DNA of 15,030 bases, taken from CAYHZL01 sp964361075 (GTDB lineage: Bacteria > Bacteroidota > Ignavibacteria > UBA10030 > UBA8401). The DNA lies in assembly GCA_964361075.1 (NCBI GenBank), contig CAYHZL010000080.1, forward strand, positions 1 through 15,030, in the 5' to 3' direction. The notes under the pieces were generated by a model. That model was not told the DNA's origin and made no database searches. It worked only from the letters and a program-made list of their open reading frames with translations. Below, in pieces: positions 1 to 8,198 of this stretch (the stretch's first letter is position 1; each line of letters starts with the position of its first letter). The translations under genes were made by a program, and so were the position numbers.

Positions 1-3000
1 GTGTGTAGCGAATAGTTGTCGTTGGGTTAAACGGATTCGGATAATTTTGTTCGAGCGAATATGCTAACGGAATAACCGGAATGCCGTTTGTGTTTTTTTC
101 GATGTATGCATTGTTGCCGACGAGCAAACGGAAAGAACGCGCGTATTCGTTTTTCTTTAGTTTGTATTCGAACACTGATGCGGCATTCACTTCACTAACA
201 CGTTCAGCTTGCATATCAACAAGATATATTTTGAATTGCTGCGGCAGCGTACCAAACTGCTCGAAAGAAATTCGCACATTGTCTTCATTGCGCGCCGAGG
301 CAATATCAAAATCCCAAAAGCTTCCTTCTTTTGAAATTGCGTGAAAATCTCCGGCATACCTTCCCGCGTTACTCTTCCACTCTTTGTGATTAAACGATAA
401 CATCAAGTAGTCAGTCGGTGCCGGCGGCGGTTCCGAAAAATCGTTCACATCCCATTCGCTTTCCGCCGTGTGCAACATGCCGGCAAAATTTTCAATATCG
501 TTTACTGAGCCGTTTGTTGTTTTCAACCGAAGCATCCATTCATCATCATGCAATGCAATTTCAGTTTTTGGCAAAGTGGTTGTTGTAGAAATGTTTGTCG
601 GATCAATTTTAATGGTTACATCGGATGTCGAATTATTTTTTAGAAAATATCCCGTGTTCGGTTCCATTGATAATGTTTCTGCAACAAATTCTTTTCCGGT
701 AAATTTCCATAACCGCGATTCGACTCCGATCGGACGCTTCGATTTTTCCCAACTCACTTTGTATGGAAACGGATTGCCAATCAAATTATATCCTGTCTGC
801 AAAGTAATTGCAAATGTATCTTGAACACCCGGCACTGTAGCGCTGCCAAAATTTAAATCTTTTTTTCCGCGTGTGATAAGCCAGTATCCTTCGCCCCGCT
901 TAAATGTCAGAAAATCTTTGTTCGGAAATTCGAGATAGCTTCCTGTTTTGCTATTCCACTTTCCATACAAACGCCATACTAATGGATCTGGTTTTCCCAA
1001 ATCTTTGAATACACCAAGTATTGTCGAGTCGTTTAAATTATATGGAATACTGATGATGCGGTATTCTTCAACCGGTGTAGTGTGCTGCGGAATTTTAAAA
1101 TTATCAACGGTGCTGAACACGTTCAGTGCAAATTGAAAATTTTTTGCCGACAACAATCCAAGCGAACCGCTATCGCCCGCAGCATACCCATCCCACCACA
1201 TATCAATATCGCCGCACGCAATAATTTTTCCTTTGCCGATAAGACTGATTGCAGCAACAACAGCAATCGGCGTACTTTTTATTTTTGCGCCCGACGTATC
1301 TATAGCGACAAGAGATTTGGAATGTATCGCAAGAAGTGTGTCGGTATTTTGTGATGAAAGAGTTACACTTGCACTTCCGAATACCAACACTGTATCAACA
1401 CCTTTTGAATAAAAATTTTGCCGCGTTGGCGCTGATGCAAGGGCGATGGGAATTGCTAAATAATTTTTTACGGTATCAACCAATACATCATAATTTAAAA
1501 AAAGTCCGGTAGAATTTTTATACTTCAACGCCCAACGCGCATCGGAAAGAATATTGTTTAATACAGTATTGCTTCCGTAGCCATGGTTGCCGAGTAACAC
1601 AAGCAACCCGCCGTTATTGACATATTGCTGAAGCGAATCAATTTCCGCTGCCGAATATTTTTTTTGCGGCGCCCCGATCATAATTGCATCAAACCCAAAT
1701 GGACTAAAGCTCGATTGAGTTCGCGTTACAGAAATTCCTGTCTTTTCAAATCCATTAAGCAATAACGAGTAGTCATTGACAAGCTGCGTTGAATCATACG
1801 ACAAGTAACCATGTGAAGTATCAATTAATATTTTTCGAGAATATAAATTTTTTGCAACGCCTGAACCACGTAATGCAAATTTAACTACTGTATTGAAAGG
1901 ATCGTTTGAATAAAACGTCAGCATACCAAATTTAATTTCAGGCGTGTTTGCTGTAAATTGTACAATCAGTGTCGTATCAAAACCTGGCGCAACACTGATT
2001 TGCTTTGTTGTATCGCCCAGATATTTAAACGTGTTGGCATGAACGAAAGAAACATAATCGAGCAATAATTTCTTTCCGCCAAATTTATTACTGATTTTTA
2101 TTGCGATGGTCGTATCTTTACCAACAGCAACAGAACCAAAATCAATATTATAATTATTAACAAGAAGTTCAGGTCTCAATCCAAACTCTATACGAAACAC
2201 CCCATTACTGCTTCCAACATATCGCACAATAGGATTGATAGGATCAGGAGTAAGTTTAGAAAATTCTGTCGAATCTTTAGTAAGTCTGCGCCACGTCTTT
2301 CCGGTATCTGCGCTGTGAAAAATTCCGAACGGTCCGGAAACAAACATCGCAGATACATCATCTTTATCGAGTGATACATCGTAACCGGAAACAGAAAGCG
2401 TATCCCAATTTTTCCCGCCGTCTCTCGTTTTAAAAACTCTGTATGAATTCCTGTCAGTATAAACGGTTGGCAGATATATTTCGTTAGAATTCACAGGATT
2501 GATTCGGGGAAGAACTGCCTTCAACTGATAAGAGATTCCGTCTATTAAAACATTTTTAGGAAAATTACCGGAAATATCAATCCACGAATTTCCGAAATCC
2601 GTTGATTTCCACAAACCGTTTTCGGCAAAATATATTGTTTGCAAATCATTCGGATCGAACTCGATGCTTTCAACAATGGGTTTGGTTAACTGCAATGGAG
2701 GCAATTTTATTTGTGTCCACGTTGTGCCACCATCGCTGCTTTTCAATGCACCAAACGCTTCTGAAAAGAATATCAGAGAGCGCGAATCAAGCGGTGAAAT
2801 GCGTATCGTTTCATCATAATCATTCCGGTATTGAAAAAAAATCTGCGGTCGAAAGATGGCTGTATCGAGTAATGCTTTCCATGAAATACCGCCATCAATA
2901 CTTTTATAAATATTTAATACATTTCCCGCATATAACGTTAAAGGATTTTTTGGATCCGCAATAATTGAATGAGTGGATGAGTTTTCAAAACCTTTGTTAA

Positions 3001-4240
3001 GCTCTTCCCAATTCTTACCATCATCAGACGTGCGAAAAATTCCGCCGCCAATCAGACTTGCATAGACTACTCTTGAATTTCCTTTGGCAACTACTGCAGT
3101 AGCACGAACACGTGAAAAAAGTAACCCGGAATTTTTCGGCAAAAATGATTTTCCTTCATCCGTGCTGACAAAAACACCATTCGAAGTAGCAATATAAATT
3201 TTTGTTGTGTTCGAACGTGGAATGAACACCGCATTAATTTCCGACAGCGAATTAAACAATTGCGACCATGGCGTAGTAGTATCAATGCCTCCGCCAACCG
3301 AATTTACTCTGAACAATCCCCCGCGACTTGGTTTTGGAACTTCATAATCATCATATCCTTTTATTGCACCATAATATGAAAATGATAATGTCAGTGGCGC
3401 AGGATCATTGATAACAACACACATAGATGTAACCACGCCGCTCACAATACCATTCGGCAATCCGCGCCACACGCCAACCGGATTTTTGTAATCTATATTG
3501 AGAAATGGTCCACCAACCGTTCCAATGATGACACGACGCGAACCTGTTGTCGTTGTATCAAAAAGAATAGTTTTTATTCTGCGTGCAGGTATATTTGTAT
3601 TGCTTGTTATTGGATTCGCCAATCCGAAATTAAATGGTTTCCACGAATTGCCGCCATCGCGAGATAAAAACATACCGGACGTATCTTTGAACGCACCAGC
3701 CATAACAACAGTGCTATCTTTTGGATGAACGGCAACTGCACGAATTGCCACTTTCCACATTCCGTTAATCGGTTGAGAAAGTCCCATCCATGTTATTCCT
3801 CCATCAGTAGATTTTTGCACGCCCTCATCATCACTTAAAAACATGATGTTAGAATTTGGAGGATATATCGAAAGCGAGTATGTATTCGGCGCCCAAATTG
3901 GTGCGCTCCACGAAATTCCGCCATCAATGCTTTTCAGTAAACCATTCTTTGTTGCCGCAAACACTTTTGTGGGTGAATCCGGAGAAAAAACAATATCGTA
4001 CACATACCCATTACGCAATGAGGATTGCAGCCACGTTTCTCCACCATCGGTCGAGCGAACGATACCGTTATCGCGGACACCTGCAAGAATAATTTTATCA
4101 TCGAACGAACCTTTAAGCGTGGTGATCTCGCCGCCGGAAGGACCTAACGGTGTAATAATAGGCAACGGCTGTGCGTTGGCAAGAGATGTGAATATCCAAA
4201 AACAAAAAATGAAATATTTTTTTATCGTATCAATAATCAT
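1..4240 (-). CDS. Giant secreted Asp-box beta-propeller / HYDIN / GATase-like protein with T9SS sorting domain (C-terminus cut by window edge)
   Basis: The frame is open without a stop from ATG at 4240 to base 1: 1413 codons, with the end outside the window. Residues 1-23 form a Sec signal peptide (hydrophobic core, then SLANA before QPLP). Eleven Asp boxes (S/T-x-D-x-G-x-x-W/F, e.g. STDGGETW) have their last aromatic at about residues 70, 111, 151, 200, 366, 411, 454, 508, 553, 612 and 650. This is the BNR/YCF48/sortilin-type propeller pattern. Residues ~691-795 resemble a HYDIN/ASPM Ig domain (DFGSVAVGKDT ... LRGSG). Residues ~797-1045 resemble a GATase1/DUF4350-type fold (KILIDTSHG, NNGGLLVLLGNHG). 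Residues ~1053-1215 carry YRIISIPYNL, WRLYGKW and GEGYWLI, a module whose function I do not know. Residues 1396-1412 (LEQNYPNPFNPTTTIRY) are a T9SS type-A sorting motif, so the protein is probably exported across the outer membrane and surface-anchored or released. It starts 27 bases after the lipoprotein gene, suggesting co-transcription. No Shine-Dalgarno is evident. Substrate and role are unknown. Confidence 0.9.
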   Translation of the reverse strand, partial: MIIDTIKKYFIFCFWIFTSLANAQPLPIITPLGPSGGEITTLKGSFDDKIILAGVRDNGIVRSTDGGETWLQSSLRNGYVYDIVFSPDSPTKVFAATKNGLLKSIDGGISWSAPIWAPNTYSLSIYPPNSNIMFLSDDEGVQKSTDGGITWMGLSQPINGMWKVAIRAVAVHPKDSTVVMAGAFKDTSGMFLSRDGGNSWKPFNFGLANPITSNTNIPARRIKTILFDTTTTGSRRVIIGTVGGPFLNIDYKNPVGVWRGLPNGIVSGVVTSMCVVINDPAPLTLSFSYYGAIKGYDDYEVPKPSRGGLFRVNSVGGGIDTTTPWSQLFNSLSEINAVFIPRSNTTKIYIATSNGVFVSTDEGKSFLPKNSGLLFSRVRATAVVAKGNSRVVYASLIGGGIFRTSDDGKNWEELNKGFENSSTHSIIADPKNPLTLYAGNVLNIYKSIDGGISWKALLDTAIFRPQIFFQYRNDYDETIRISPLDSRSLIFFSEAFGALKSSDGGTTWTQIKLPPLQLTKPIVESIEFDPNDLQTIYFAENGLWKSTDFGNSWIDISGNFPKNVLIDGISYQLKAVLPRINPVNSNEIYLPTVYTDRNSYRVFKTRDGGKNWDTLSVSGYDVSLDKDDVSAMFVSGPFGIFHSADTGKTWRRLTKDSTEFSKLTPDPINPIVRYVGSSNGVFRIEFGLRPELLVNNYNIDFGSVAVGKDTTIAIKISNKFGGKKLLLDYVSFVHANTFKYLGDTTKQISVAPGFDTTLIVQFTANTPEIKFGMLTFYSNDPFNTVVKFALRGSGVAKNLYSRKILIDTSHGYLSYDSTQLVNDYSLLLNGFEKTGISVTRTQSSFSPFGFDAIMIGAPQKKYSAAEIDSLQQYVNNGGLLVLLGNHGYGSNTVLNNILSDARWALKYKNSTGLFLNYDVLVDTVKNYLAIPIALASAPTRQNFYSKGVDTVLVFGSASVTLSSQNTDTLLAIHSKSLVAIDTSGAKIKSTPIAVVAAISLIGKGKIIACGDIDMWWDGYAAGDSGSLGLLSAKNFQFALNVFSTVDNFKIPQHTTPVEEYRIISIPYNLNDSTILGVFKDLGKPDPLVWRLYGKWNSKTGSYLEFPNKDFLTFKRGEGYWLITRGKKDLNFGSATVPGVQDTFAITLQTGYNLIGNPFPYKVSWEKSKRPIGVESRLWKFTGKEFVAETLSMEPNTGYFLKNNSTSDVTIKIDPTNISTTTTLPKTEIALHDDEWMLRLKTTNGSVNDIENFAGMLHTAESEWDVNDFSEPPPAPTDYLMLSFNHKEWKSNAGRYAGDFHAISKEGSFWDFDIASARNEDNVRISFEQFGTLPQQFKIYLVDMQAERVSEVNAASVFEYKLKKNEYARSFRLLVGNNAYIEKNTNGIPVIPLAYSLEQNYPNPFNPTTTIRYT

Positions 4241-4267
4241 GCGTCATTCATTCTGAAACAACTACTC

Positions 4268-5635
4268 TTACTGCGGCGGTGTTGGCGGAGACGGAAGCGG
4301 CTGAACAGCTTTATTCACTGCCGGCGGATTTTGTTGCGTCGTTCCTGCGCTCGGATTAATTCCGGTACTGATATTGCCAAGCGAACTTCCTGCTCGATTT
4401 GCAATTGAATTAGCATTCTCGCGGACAGCAGCACTGCTCGGTGGCGGCGCTTGCGGTGCTATTACCGCAGTCTTTGTTCCTTTTGTAGAACTTGTCGTGT
4501 TACTTGTTTGATTTTGAGTTGATGTTGAAACTGCCGGTTCAACGATCTGTTGCGTCTTTTGCGCAGTATTTAAATTCGACTTTGCTTGAGAAAATTTTGG
4601 ATCTGCCTGCACTGCTTGCGAATATGCATCAATAGCCTGTTGGTATTGACCTTTGTCTTCGTAATCTAATCCTCTGGAATACTGCAGAAAAGCAAAAAAG
4701 TTCTCCGTTGGAATAGTGAGTATCGCTTCACGTTCATCATCGGTAATTTTAATTCTTAAATCCTTCAATATTTTAAACACTAATTCCTTTTCCAGAGTGA
4801 AAAAATTTCGTACTTCCCCTGAAATATTGCTCGTACCATCCAGCTCACCTGATTTTGATTTCGCAACCAACGCATCAATTCGCATTTTTTCACCAGCCAT
4901 GTCAAAGAATGTTCCTTTAACAATTCGGTACGCACCCACAAGTCTGCCGACACGCGGCGCGGTTCTTGGGTCCACTAAATTCGTTTCGCTAAAATTTAAT
5001 TCTTCAACCAATTTTTGAAGACGAATACGCTCAACAACCTTCAGCGACTGCACTTTCGATAAATCAGTGATAAGCATTTCCGCTAAACCTTTTTGCAGCG
5101 GATCAAGCTCACGTTTACTCCCCCTGTTTTCGAAATACAACACTGCAATTGTATTTGTCGGATAGCGGGCAACATCGAGCTGAGCTTCTTGTCTAATTGC
5201 TTTCTGCGCTTCAATTTGCATTTGCTGGCGATACAATACTTTAATCCGCGCATCAACCAAATCGCGATATTCGCCAAACAAAGTCAATTCATTATACTGT
5301 TGATAGTATTGGATCGCTTTTCCAAAATCCCTCAACGCTTCGTAGCTTGCCGCGATGTAATAGACAGCCTGATCTTCCTCTTCATCAATTTTTAATACTT
5401 GTTCGAAGGTTTTAATTGCTTCGCCGTAATATTTTTTATTGAATTGTGCCGTGCCAAGCAATTTCAGGTAGTCAATATCGGTTGGTGAGTTTACTAACGC
5501 GCGTCTCATCCGCGCAATAACTTCATCGTATTTTCCCTTTGTTAGCATATCCGAAGCGACATCGTACAATGACGCTCCGCATGAAGCAAAAATTACACTG
5601 GCAGCGATTATTATTGATAACTGAAAATTTTTCAT
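4268..5635 (-). CDS. TPR lipoprotein with CsgG/TolB-N-like domain and Pro/Ser/Thr-rich tail
   Basis: A predicted lipoprotein of 455 aa. I chose ATG 5635 rather than the upstream in-frame start at 5758. The 5635 start gives a lipoprotein signal (MKNFQLSIII...VIFASC, lipidated Cys19), and a promoter-like sequence lies at 5698-5672, inside the longer frame. The lipobox has Phe at -3, which is acceptable but not ideal. Residues ~24-150 are tetratricopeptide repeats (KYYGEAIKTFEQVLKID and similar). Residues ~160-300 resemble the CsgG/FlgO/TolB-N fold: NTIAVLYFEN, then DPLQKGLAEMLITDL, KVVERIRLQKLVEEL and GAYRIVKGTF. A further TPR follows at ~310-357 (GQYQQAIDAYSQAVQADP). The last ~95 residues are low complexity, rich in Ser, Thr, Asn, Gln and Pro, and end in PLPSPPTPPQ. 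Proteins of this type sit in the periplasm or outer membrane and are often assembly or scaffold factors. Its job here, perhaps linked to the large exported protein downstream, is inferred only from position. Confidence 0.85.
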   Translation of the reverse strand: MKNFQLSIIIAASVIFASCGASLYDVASDMLTKGKYDEVIARMRRALVNSPTDIDYLKLLGTAQFNKKYYGEAIKTFEQVLKIDEEEDQAVYYIAASYEALRDFGKAIQYYQQYNELTLFGEYRDLVDARIKVLYRQQMQIEAQKAIRQEAQLDVARYPTNTIAVLYFENRGSKRELDPLQKGLAEMLITDLSKVQSLKVVERIRLQKLVEELNFSETNLVDPRTAPRVGRLVGAYRIVKGTFFDMAGEKMRIDALVAKSKSGELDGTSNISGEVRNFFTLEKELVFKILKDLRIKITDDEREAILTIPTENFFAFLQYSRGLDYEDKGQYQQAIDAYSQAVQADPKFSQAKSNLNTAQKTQQIVEPAVSTSTQNQTSNTTSSTKGTKTAVIAPQAPPPSSAAVRENANSIANRAGSSLGNISTGINPSAGTTQQNPPAVNKAVQPLPSPPTPPQ

Positions 5636-5671
5636 TGTTGTTTGCGTAGTAAGGCATCTTTCTGTGTTGAA

Positions 5672-5698
5672 TATTGTAAAATTAAGTCTGGGTGTCAA
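5672..5698 (-). promoter_or_regulatory. Sigma70-like promoter for the lipoprotein/propeller-protein unit
   Basis: On the minus strand a perfect TTGACA (5698-5693) is followed after 15 bases by TACAAT (5677-5672). AATATT lies at 17-base spacing as an alternative -10. Transcription would begin about 30 bases before the ATG at 5635. The site lies between the terminator-like palindrome of the preceding gene and this start. No experimental support exists, and Bacteroidota sigma factors may prefer other boxes. Confidence 0.5.
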
Positions 5699-5789
5699 GG
5701 TAACCAAACAAACGGTGGGCGCTATATCACAGCAAGGAAGTGATATGAAACGGAACAAAGAATTGTTTTTGTAATTCTACCTTTTAGGA

Positions 5790-5830
5790 AAGAAAAATCT
5801 TAGCCACATTCGCCGCGGCGAATGTGGCTT
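5790..5830 (-). terminator. Probable terminator of the haem-binding gene (28-bp perfect palindrome)
   Basis: Bases 5802-5829 are a perfect inverted repeat, half-site agccacattcgccg, with no unpaired spacer. On the minus strand the stem is followed by aagatttttcttt, a T-rich run fitting a Rho-independent terminator. It begins 27 bases after the stop of the minus-strand gene ending at 5857. The plus-strand side has no T run, so the terminator would work in one direction. A dyad binding site is an alternative. Confidence 0.55.
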
Positions 5831-5856
5831 AATCTTATAGGATGAGCAGCTATTAA

Positions 5857-6357
5857 TTACTTTTTATCATCAGTACCATTTTCAATTTCACTATCGCTGC
5901 CCATCATCTTTTCAAATTCTTTCTGAGCCCATGCGCCAAACATCGCCCGATCTTGCTCAGTAAGTTTTGCTTCAGGATGAAGCGGAAGGTATACAGAAAG
6001 CGGCATAGATTTACCGGTTACTTCCTCATAGATTTGCGAAAGCCTTTTCCCCTGTTTGTTCTTCTTGTAATTTCCCCATTCTGAAAAATTAAGATGTCTT
6101 CTTCCCTCCATCACATCGCTCGCAACAAGCCAAGAAGCCGGAGCAATATTGGTGTACCATGGCCATACAGTATTATTGGAATGACAATCTTTACACGAAC
6201 GATCAATCAATGAATTTATTTCTTGCGGAACTTGAATGTGCGCTTGAATAGTTTTCGTCGGATCCACCGGTGGATTTGTTCTCTCCGGCCGCTTTACTTG
6301 AATAAGTAAAAATAATACAGCGATACTAATCAAACCCACTTGTAATTTTTTCTTCAT
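5857..6357 (-). CDS. Haem-binding domain protein (mono-haem, membrane-anchored)
   Basis: A 166-aa protein matching the Haem_bd family (Pfam PF14376, recognised from memory). Residues 5-20 form a hydrophobic N-terminal anchor or uncleaved signal, placing the rest in the periplasm. CKDCH at residues 55-59 is a c-type haem attachment motif. It is followed by the family's W-P-W-Y stretch (65-68), the PASW segment, and SMPLSVYLPLHPEAKLT (117-133), where Met118 is the likely distal haem ligand. The C-terminus is acidic and polar. The reaction is not known; a sensing or electron-transfer role is usual speculation. The start is supported by GGAG eight bases before the ATG. A TATATT at 6390-6385 could be a -10 box, but no good -35 accompanies it. 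The gene is transcribed alone, divergently from the phosphohexomutase gene, with a MITE-like repeat between them. Confidence 0.88.
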   Translation of the reverse strand: MKKKLQVGLISIAVLFLLIQVKRPERTNPPVDPTKTIQAHIQVPQEINSLIDRSCKDCHSNNTVWPWYTNIAPASWLVASDVMEGRRHLNFSEWGNYKKNKQGKRLSQIYEEVTGKSMPLSVYLPLHPEAKLTEQDRAMFGAWAQKEFEKMMGSDSEIENGTDDKK

Positions 6358-6478
6358 ACAATAATCTCCGATTGATAATTCTAAAATATAATCACATGAA
6401 TATGAAAAATGTCGAATAAAAAATCAACCGTTTGCTTCTCGAAACACTCTTTTATATTTTCTATAGCACTTCTATTTA

Positions 6479-6608
6479 GTTCACACTGAAAAAGTCATTG
6501 CGAGCGAATGTTTTTTATGAGCGAAGCAATCTTTTAATCAAATTTAGAAGATTGCTTCGGCAAAAAACGCCTCGCAATGACGACCAAAAAGAATATTTCA
6601 GTAAGAAC
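6479..6608 (+). repeat. MITE-like palindromic element, copy 1 (130 bp)
   Basis: The ends are imperfect inverted repeats: gttcacactgaaa at 6479-6491 and tttcagtaagaac at 6596-6608. Inside is a perfect 11-bp pair gtcattgcgag (6494-6504) / ctcgcaatgac (6571-6581). An inner 11-bp pair follows: gaagcaatctt (6523-6533) / aagattgcttc (6548-6558). TATTTA occurs directly outside both ends (6473-6478 and 6609-6614), fitting a 6-bp target duplication. A related copy lies inverted at 9774-9923. There is no coding capacity. The element fills most of the gap between the divergent haem-protein and phosphohexomutase genes, so it may affect their promoters. Confidence 0.85.
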
Positions 6609-6639
6609 TATTTAATAGCCATCTCAAAAAGGAAACTGT

Positions 6640-8001
6640 ATGTCATTAATGGTTAGCATCTCGGGAATTCGCGGCGTTGTCGGCGAATCTCTCACGCCGG
6701 AAACAATTGTAAAATACTCCGCAGCGTTTGCCGAATATTGCAATCGCGGCACAATCATCATCGGGCGCGATGGAAGAATTACTGGCGCGAACGTGGCTTC
6801 GATAGTTATTTCCACACTTGCACAGATGGGTTGTAATGTTATTGATTTGGGAATTTGTCCGACACCAACTGTAGCGCTTGCTGTTGAACGAAAACATGCC
6901 GCCGGCGGGATTGCCATCACCGCAAGTCACAATCCGATGATATGGAACGGATTAAAATTTCTGGCAAGTTCCGGAATGTTTCTTAATGGAGATGAGAATA
7001 AAAAATTCTGGGCAATTGCCGATGGAGGAAATTTCCGCTACAAACCGTGGAATGAACAAGGTGCTATTACAAATGATTCTGCATTTCTTGATGAACATAT
7101 CCGCGCAATTCTTTCGCTGCGATATATTAATGTTCAGCAAATTAAAAAAAGAAAATTCAAAATCGTGCTCGATGCTGTCAATGCTGCCGGCGGAATAATT
7201 GCACCAAAACTATTGCGCGAATTCGGATGTGATGTGATAGAAATGGCATGTGATGTCAGCGGAATATTTTCTCATACGCCCGAACCTATTCCTGAAAATT
7301 TAACAACATTAGCACAGCGCGTTGTTGCCGAAAAAGCCGATCTCGGAATTGCTGTTGATCCTGATGTTGATCGGCTCGTGCTCATCAACGAAAAAGGAGA
7401 ACCGTTCGTTGAAGAATATACAATTGTTTCTGCCGTGCAATTTGTGTTGAACGCTGAAAAAAAATTAGGCAAGAGTTCGCACACCGTTGCGGTGAATCTT
7501 TCCACAACGCGCGCTGTTGAAGATGTTGCAAAACAATTCGGCGCTACCGTCTATCGCACGCCGGTTGGTGAAATTAATGTCGCAACAAAAATGAAACAAC
7601 TCGGTTCAGTTATTGGCGGTGAAGGAAGCGGCGGCGTTATTTTGCCGGAAGTACATAACGGTCGCGATGCGATTGTCGGCATCGGATTGTTTTTACAATT
7701 GCTCGCACAATTCGGCGGTACAGCTTCAGCATTAAAAGCAACGATGCCGCAATACGAAATCGTGAAAAGTAAAATCGAATTAGGCGCATTACAACCTGAT
7801 GCAATTCTCACATCGCTACAATTGAAATACGAAAAAACAGCACGCACAAACAGTGATGACGGTTTGAAAATTGATTTCCCCGAATCGTGGGTGCATTTAC
7901 GAAAATCGAACACCGAGCCAATCATCCGCATCATTGCCGAAGCGAAGACAAGAAACGAAGCGGCACAATTGGTCGAGCAATTTCAAAAAGAAATATTGTA
8001 A
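6640..8001 (+). CDS. glmM: Phosphohexomutase, probably phosphoglucosamine mutase / phosphomannomutase
   Basis: A 453-aa alpha-D-phosphohexomutase of full family length. Such enzymes interconvert 6- and 1-phosphosugars in the cytoplasm; as GlmM it would make glucosamine-1-phosphate for peptidoglycan and LPS. All four active-site loops are present. These are TASHNP (94-99, phospho-Ser96), metal-binding DPDVDR (240-245), sugar-binding GGEGSGG (327-333) and the phosphate loop RKSNTEPIIR (421-430). The N-terminal SISGIRGVVGE is typical. The sugar loop is the GGEG-x-GG form familiar from Bacteroidota and archaeal enzymes, not the GEQSGH of Proteobacteria, so sugar specificity (GlcN, Man or Glc) cannot be settled from sequence. 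Start ATG 6640 has AAGGAAA just upstream; an in-frame ATG nine bases later is less likely. The MITE-like element ends 31 bases before the start, so the promoter lies in or beyond it. Confidence 0.9.
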   Translation: MSLMVSISGIRGVVGESLTPETIVKYSAAFAEYCNRGTIIIGRDGRITGANVASIVISTLAQMGCNVIDLGICPTPTVALAVERKHAAGGIAITASHNPMIWNGLKFLASSGMFLNGDENKKFWAIADGGNFRYKPWNEQGAITNDSAFLDEHIRAILSLRYINVQQIKKRKFKIVLDAVNAAGGIIAPKLLREFGCDVIEMACDVSGIFSHTPEPIPENLTTLAQRVVAEKADLGIAVDPDVDRLVLINEKGEPFVEEYTIVSAVQFVLNAEKKLGKSSHTVAVNLSTTRAVEDVAKQFGATVYRTPVGEINVATKMKQLGSVIGGEGSGGVILPEVHNGRDAIVGIGLFLQLLAQFGGTASALKATMPQYEIVKSKIELGALQPDAILTSLQLKYEKTARTNSDDGLKIDFPESWVHLRKSNTEPIIRIIAEAKTRNEAAQLVEQFQKEIL

Positions 8002-8030
8002 TAATGTAACGACTCAATAGTTTTTAAAAT

Positions 8031-8142
8031 ATAGAACACAGAAATAGCGGATTCGCACTGATAACGATAAAACTTTTTATAACTTACAAAAAGACAATCG
8101 AATCCGTGTAAACCCGTTTCATCTGTAACATCCGTGTTCTAT
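8031..8142. repeat. Palindromic intergenic repeat, diverged relative of the ccgtggtt family
   Basis: The ends are atagaacac (8031-8039) and gtgttctat (8134-8142), a perfect 9-bp inverted repeat. Internal words aatccgtgta and catccgtgtt match the core words of the repeats at 8489-8575 and 14293-14393, so I place it in the same broad family. It fills the 197-base gap between the phosphohexomutase and EutN genes. Nothing else is visible in that gap. Confidence 0.6.
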
Positions 8143-8198
8143 TAACAAACCAGTCTGTGCTGAGTAGTTATGAAATAATTTTAACGAAAGAACATCGC

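Noticed and set aside
81..4256. Several plus-strand open frames of 60-140 codons in the left 4.2 kb
   Set aside because: They lie opposite the continuous 1413-codon minus-strand frame, which has recognisable domains throughout. They have no recognisable motifs of their own.
5636..5758. 41-residue N-terminal extension of the TPR lipoprotein
   Set aside because: The shorter start gives a proper lipoprotein signal and follows a promoter-like sequence. The extension has no family resemblance and would bury the signal peptide.
8157..8198. GTG start adding 14 residues to the EutN protein
   Set aside because: EutN/CcmL proteins begin with M-x-L/I-x-K-V-x-G, exactly as at ATG 8199.
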